DNA of 64,000 bases from Methylomicrobium sp035916875 (GTDB taxonomy: Bacteria; Pseudomonadota; Gammaproteobacteria; Methylococcales; Methylomonadaceae), in assembly GCF_035916875.1 (NCBI RefSeq), contig NZ_JAXUHN010000076.1, positions 1-64,000 of the forward strand, in the 5' to 3' direction. The notes beneath the pieces are model-generated. The model had not been told where the DNA came from and made no database searches. It saw only the letters and a program-made list of their open reading frames with translations. The position numbers and the translations under genes were made by a program. Positions 62,078-64,000 of this stretch are shown one piece after another (position 1 is the stretch's first letter; the number at the start of each line of letters is the position of its first letter).

Positions 62078-64000
62078 TCAGACTCCGGATGGCACGGTCT
62101 CACCGATAATCAACCCCACCGGAAATTCCGCCAGCACTTGGGCGACGGACATATGCCAACGAGACTGCTGCTTCTGAGTTTTCAGAACCTTCCCGGTAAA
62201 GACGCAAGTGTATTGCTTATCGGGCCGATGAAAAGGCAGTTCGACTGTTGTCACCCCCCAAACCTTTTCTCCCAGAGGCAGCGTATCGGCGTTACCCAGC
62301 AGTTGCGCGAAGAAACGCGGCGCCAGCGTGATCACGATACGGCCACCGGTAATGCGCGCATAGGCGCACAGATGAGCCGCCTGTTCGCCCCTGACGGCCA
62401 GCGGCAAATAGCTTCCTTGCTGAAACACGTCCGGCCAGCGCTTCCGCAACGCCAGCGCCGAGCTAACGACCCACAGTTTGGCCCGGCCATCTTCCAGCGC
62501 GTCGCACATGGCTCTTACCCCTGCACTGCGTTGCCGCGATGTCTGTGCGGCAAGATTCTGCAAGGCAGCCAGCATGATCTTCCGGCTGCCGAAATCAACC
62601 GGCCGCCGGTTGTCGGGATCCACCAGGCTGAAATCCCAACATTCGCAGCCTTGATATATATCCGGCACACCCGGCGCCGTGAGCTTGATCAATGTCTGCG
62701 ACAGGCTGTTGAACATCCCGAGCCAGGCAATCCGCCGCTGCAAAGGCCGAAAATCGGTCATGAAGGGGCTCTCCGCCGGTGCATTGATCAAGGCAGTCGC
62801 GAATGCGACAACCGCGTCTTCATAGGCTGTATTGGGGTTTATCCAGCTGGTATGCACCTTGGCTTCGCGCACCGCCTTGACCAGATAGCCCTGCAACCGG
62901 ACGCCCAAACGCGCCATTTCACTGCCGTCCGGCTCGCCAGGCGGCCAGATGCCCAGCAAGGTCTGATAGATGAAATATTCATCGTTGAGTGTCGGCACCA
63001 ACACATTGTCAACAAAGCGTTTAAGACTGTGGTTGGCCCGGCTCCAGTGTCGTAGCGCCAATCGCCAGGCCGCCGGCATTTCTGACAGCACATTCAGGCG
63101 GGCGCGCATATCCTCGCTGCGTTTGGTGTCGTGAGTGGAAGTGGCCAACATCGAATGTGGACGACGCTCTGTGCGCACCTGATTGGCGCGATGAAAGGCG
63201 CTACGGGTCACACCGAATCGACGCGGATCACCGCCCACTTCATTCAGCGACAGCAAGCGGTGGTAGATATAGGCGCTGGTGTCCTCCAGGCCTTTTGCCA
63301 TTACCGGGCTGGTGAATTGCTGGAATTTCATCGAAAATACCAGCACCTGCTCGGCGTACGCGGGCGATTTTCCATCTGCCGCGGCCAGTGTGAGCACGTC
63401 GCGCAAAAAATCGAAAATGCTGGGATCCGCTGTCGTGCTTCTGCGTTTAGCCGCTGCGGTTGCCTGTTCGATGTTGCGGCGATCTTCCGGCGCCACTTCG
63501 CGGGCGCTGATGTACCCACGGTAAACCGGAAAGCAGGCAACGATTTCAGCCAATGCCGTACGCAATCCGTTCAGTGTGTAATCGCAGGTTTGGCGGTCGG
63601 CTTCGGCGATTTTCGAGAGCAGGTTGGCCAACACATTCAGTTCCCCCGACAGCGCGGACTTCATGATCAACTTCTTCGAGCGGTAGAGTAGATCATCGAA
63701 ATTGACATGCTCTCCGATGAAGCTTTTATACGCGCGCTCCATACTTTTGGCTGCGCTGGTAGCCACAAACAGCCCGTTGAGCAGATTAGTGAATTCGTAA
63801 CCCGTAGTCCCCTGCACCGGCCAGCTGCTGCGCAAATTCTCGTCTGCCGCCAGAATTTTTTCGACCACCAGATAAGGCGCACGCCCGGCGCGGTTGCAGT
63901 GTTCTACCAGCCTGTAAAAATATGCTTCAGGATCGTACAAACCGTCAGGATGATCAATACGCAGGCCATCCAGTTTGCCTTCCTGAACCAGCCTCAACAA
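62078..64000 (-). CDS. treY: Malto-oligosyltrehalose synthase, 5' end outside the window
   Basis: 640 C-terminal residues visible; the start lies beyond 64000. GH13 features: catalytic Asp in LDGLRIDHPDGLYDP, catalytic Glu in YLVVEKILAADENLRSSWP, then GTTGYEFTNLLNGLF, KGLEDTSAYIYHRL and LATSTHDTKRSEDMRARLN. The C-terminal part has PGVPDIYQGCECWDFSLVDP, typical of TreY. It isomerises the reducing end of malto-oligosaccharides to trehalose linkage. First visible gene of the minus-strand operon to treZ, the debranching enzyme and shc. Confidence 0.95.
   Translation of the reverse strand: MLRLVQEGKLDGLRIDHPDGLYDPEAYFYRLVEHCNRAGRAPYLVVEKILAADENLRSSWPVQGTTGYEFTNLLNGLFVATSAAKSMERAYKSFIGEHVNFDDLLYRSKKLIMKSALSGELNVLANLLSKIAEADRQTCDYTLNGLRTALAEIVACFPVYRGYISAREVAPEDRRNIEQATAAAKRRSTTADPSIFDFLRDVLTLAAADGKSPAYAEQVLVFSMKFQQFTSPVMAKGLEDTSAYIYHRLLSLNEVGGDPRRFGVTRSAFHRANQVRTERRPHSMLATSTHDTKRSEDMRARLNVLSEMPAAWRLALRHWSRANHSLKRFVDNVLVPTLNDEYFIYQTLLGIWPPGEPDGSEMARLGVRLQGYLVKAVREAKVHTSWINPNTAYEDAVVAFATALINAPAESPFMTDFRPLQRRIAWLGMFNSLSQTLIKLTAPGVPDIYQGCECWDFSLVDPDNRRPVDFGSRKIMLAALQNLAAQTSRQRSAGVRAMCDALEDGRAKLWVVSSALALRKRWPDVFQQGSYLPLAVRGEQAAHLCAYARITGGRIVITLAPRFFAQLLGNADTLPLGEKVWGVTTVELPFHRPDKQYTCVFTGKVLKTQKQQSRWHMSVAQVLAEFPVGLIIGETVPSGV

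Noticed and set aside
1..64000. rRNA, tRNA and CRISPR search by eye
   Set aside because: No T-loop/anticodon pattern, no rRNA core sequence and no repeat-spacer array recognised. Short or degenerate RNA genes could still be missed.

Overview
The window looks like a chromosomal segment of a Gram-negative gammaproteobacterium, most plausibly a hopanoid-making methanotroph-like bacterium (Methylococcales). This is inference from gene content: a squalene-hopene cyclase, a cytosolic four-helix copper-storage protein (Csp3 type), a PQQ/sorbosone-type dehydrogenase, an outer-membrane c-type cytochrome, an aa3-type oxidase cluster, an FNR regulator, and trehalose/glycogen and cyclic-glucan genes. Base composition is moderately GC-rich. 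I saw no rRNA, tRNA or CRISPR array. Only the far end is cut by the window: treY lacks its start.

Layout. 0-11.4 kb is a mosaic of secreted, lipoprotein and stress genes: a NodB-fold deacetylase-like protein, FNR with a perfect FNR box in front of a tiny lipoprotein gene, two unknown envelope genes, a DUF2780 lipoprotein, an orphan DUF4157 (HELAH) protein, a LuxR-type regulator with a repeated palindromic operator-like block, a trypsin-like protease with a free-standing copy of its own N-terminal domain, and a secreted RNase T2. From 11.5 to 15.3 kb, next to an IS5-family transposase remnant, a two-gene operon encodes a calcineurin-like phosphoesterase and a CHAT (caspase-like) protease with TPR-like helices. 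This is the best candidate for an undescribed system. From 15.6 to 21.2 kb lie the ABC-F ATPase ybiT, a decayed nitroreductase, a methyltransferase, a DUF1624 membrane protein and a His/Ala/Lys-rich exported protein.

From 21.5 to 32.4 kb is an electron-transfer block: a 157-bp MITE with a 10-bp target duplication, a Cyc2-like heme-porin fusion, an inner-membrane monoheme protein, the oxidase operon coxB-ctaD-ctaE-small membrane protein-triheme cytochrome, and the convergent assembly operon pirin-sco-ctaG. The oxidase subunit I keeps all metal ligands but has lost the conserved D-channel glutamate and K-channel lysine. If the cytochromes feed this oxidase, the block would carry electrons from the outer membrane to oxygen. 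That link is inferred from gene order only.

From 32.6 to 43.2 kb there is a frameshifted EEP-family phosphatase, a PfkB kinase, a Kv-type channel with a zinc ribbon, the second MITE copy, and a run of small stress or metal-handling genes (two csbD copies, one exported; His-rich proteins; PRC-barrel; sorbosone dehydrogenase; Csp3; DUF2934; a triplicated Thivi_2564-type membrane module). From 43.2 to 56 kb are a 2907-residue cyclic beta-1,2-glucan synthase, two tiny membrane proteins (DUF3309, DUF3096), a methyltransferase, a hemolysin III-family protein and an OmpA-type protein. The end (56-64 kb) is one minus-strand operon, treY-treZ-amylo-1,6-glucosidase-shc, joining alpha-glucan to trehalose conversion with hopanoid synthesis; shc carries a frameshift. 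Several broken genes (shc, the EEP phosphatase, nitroreductase, cheR, IS5 transposase) show either real decay or local sequencing error.
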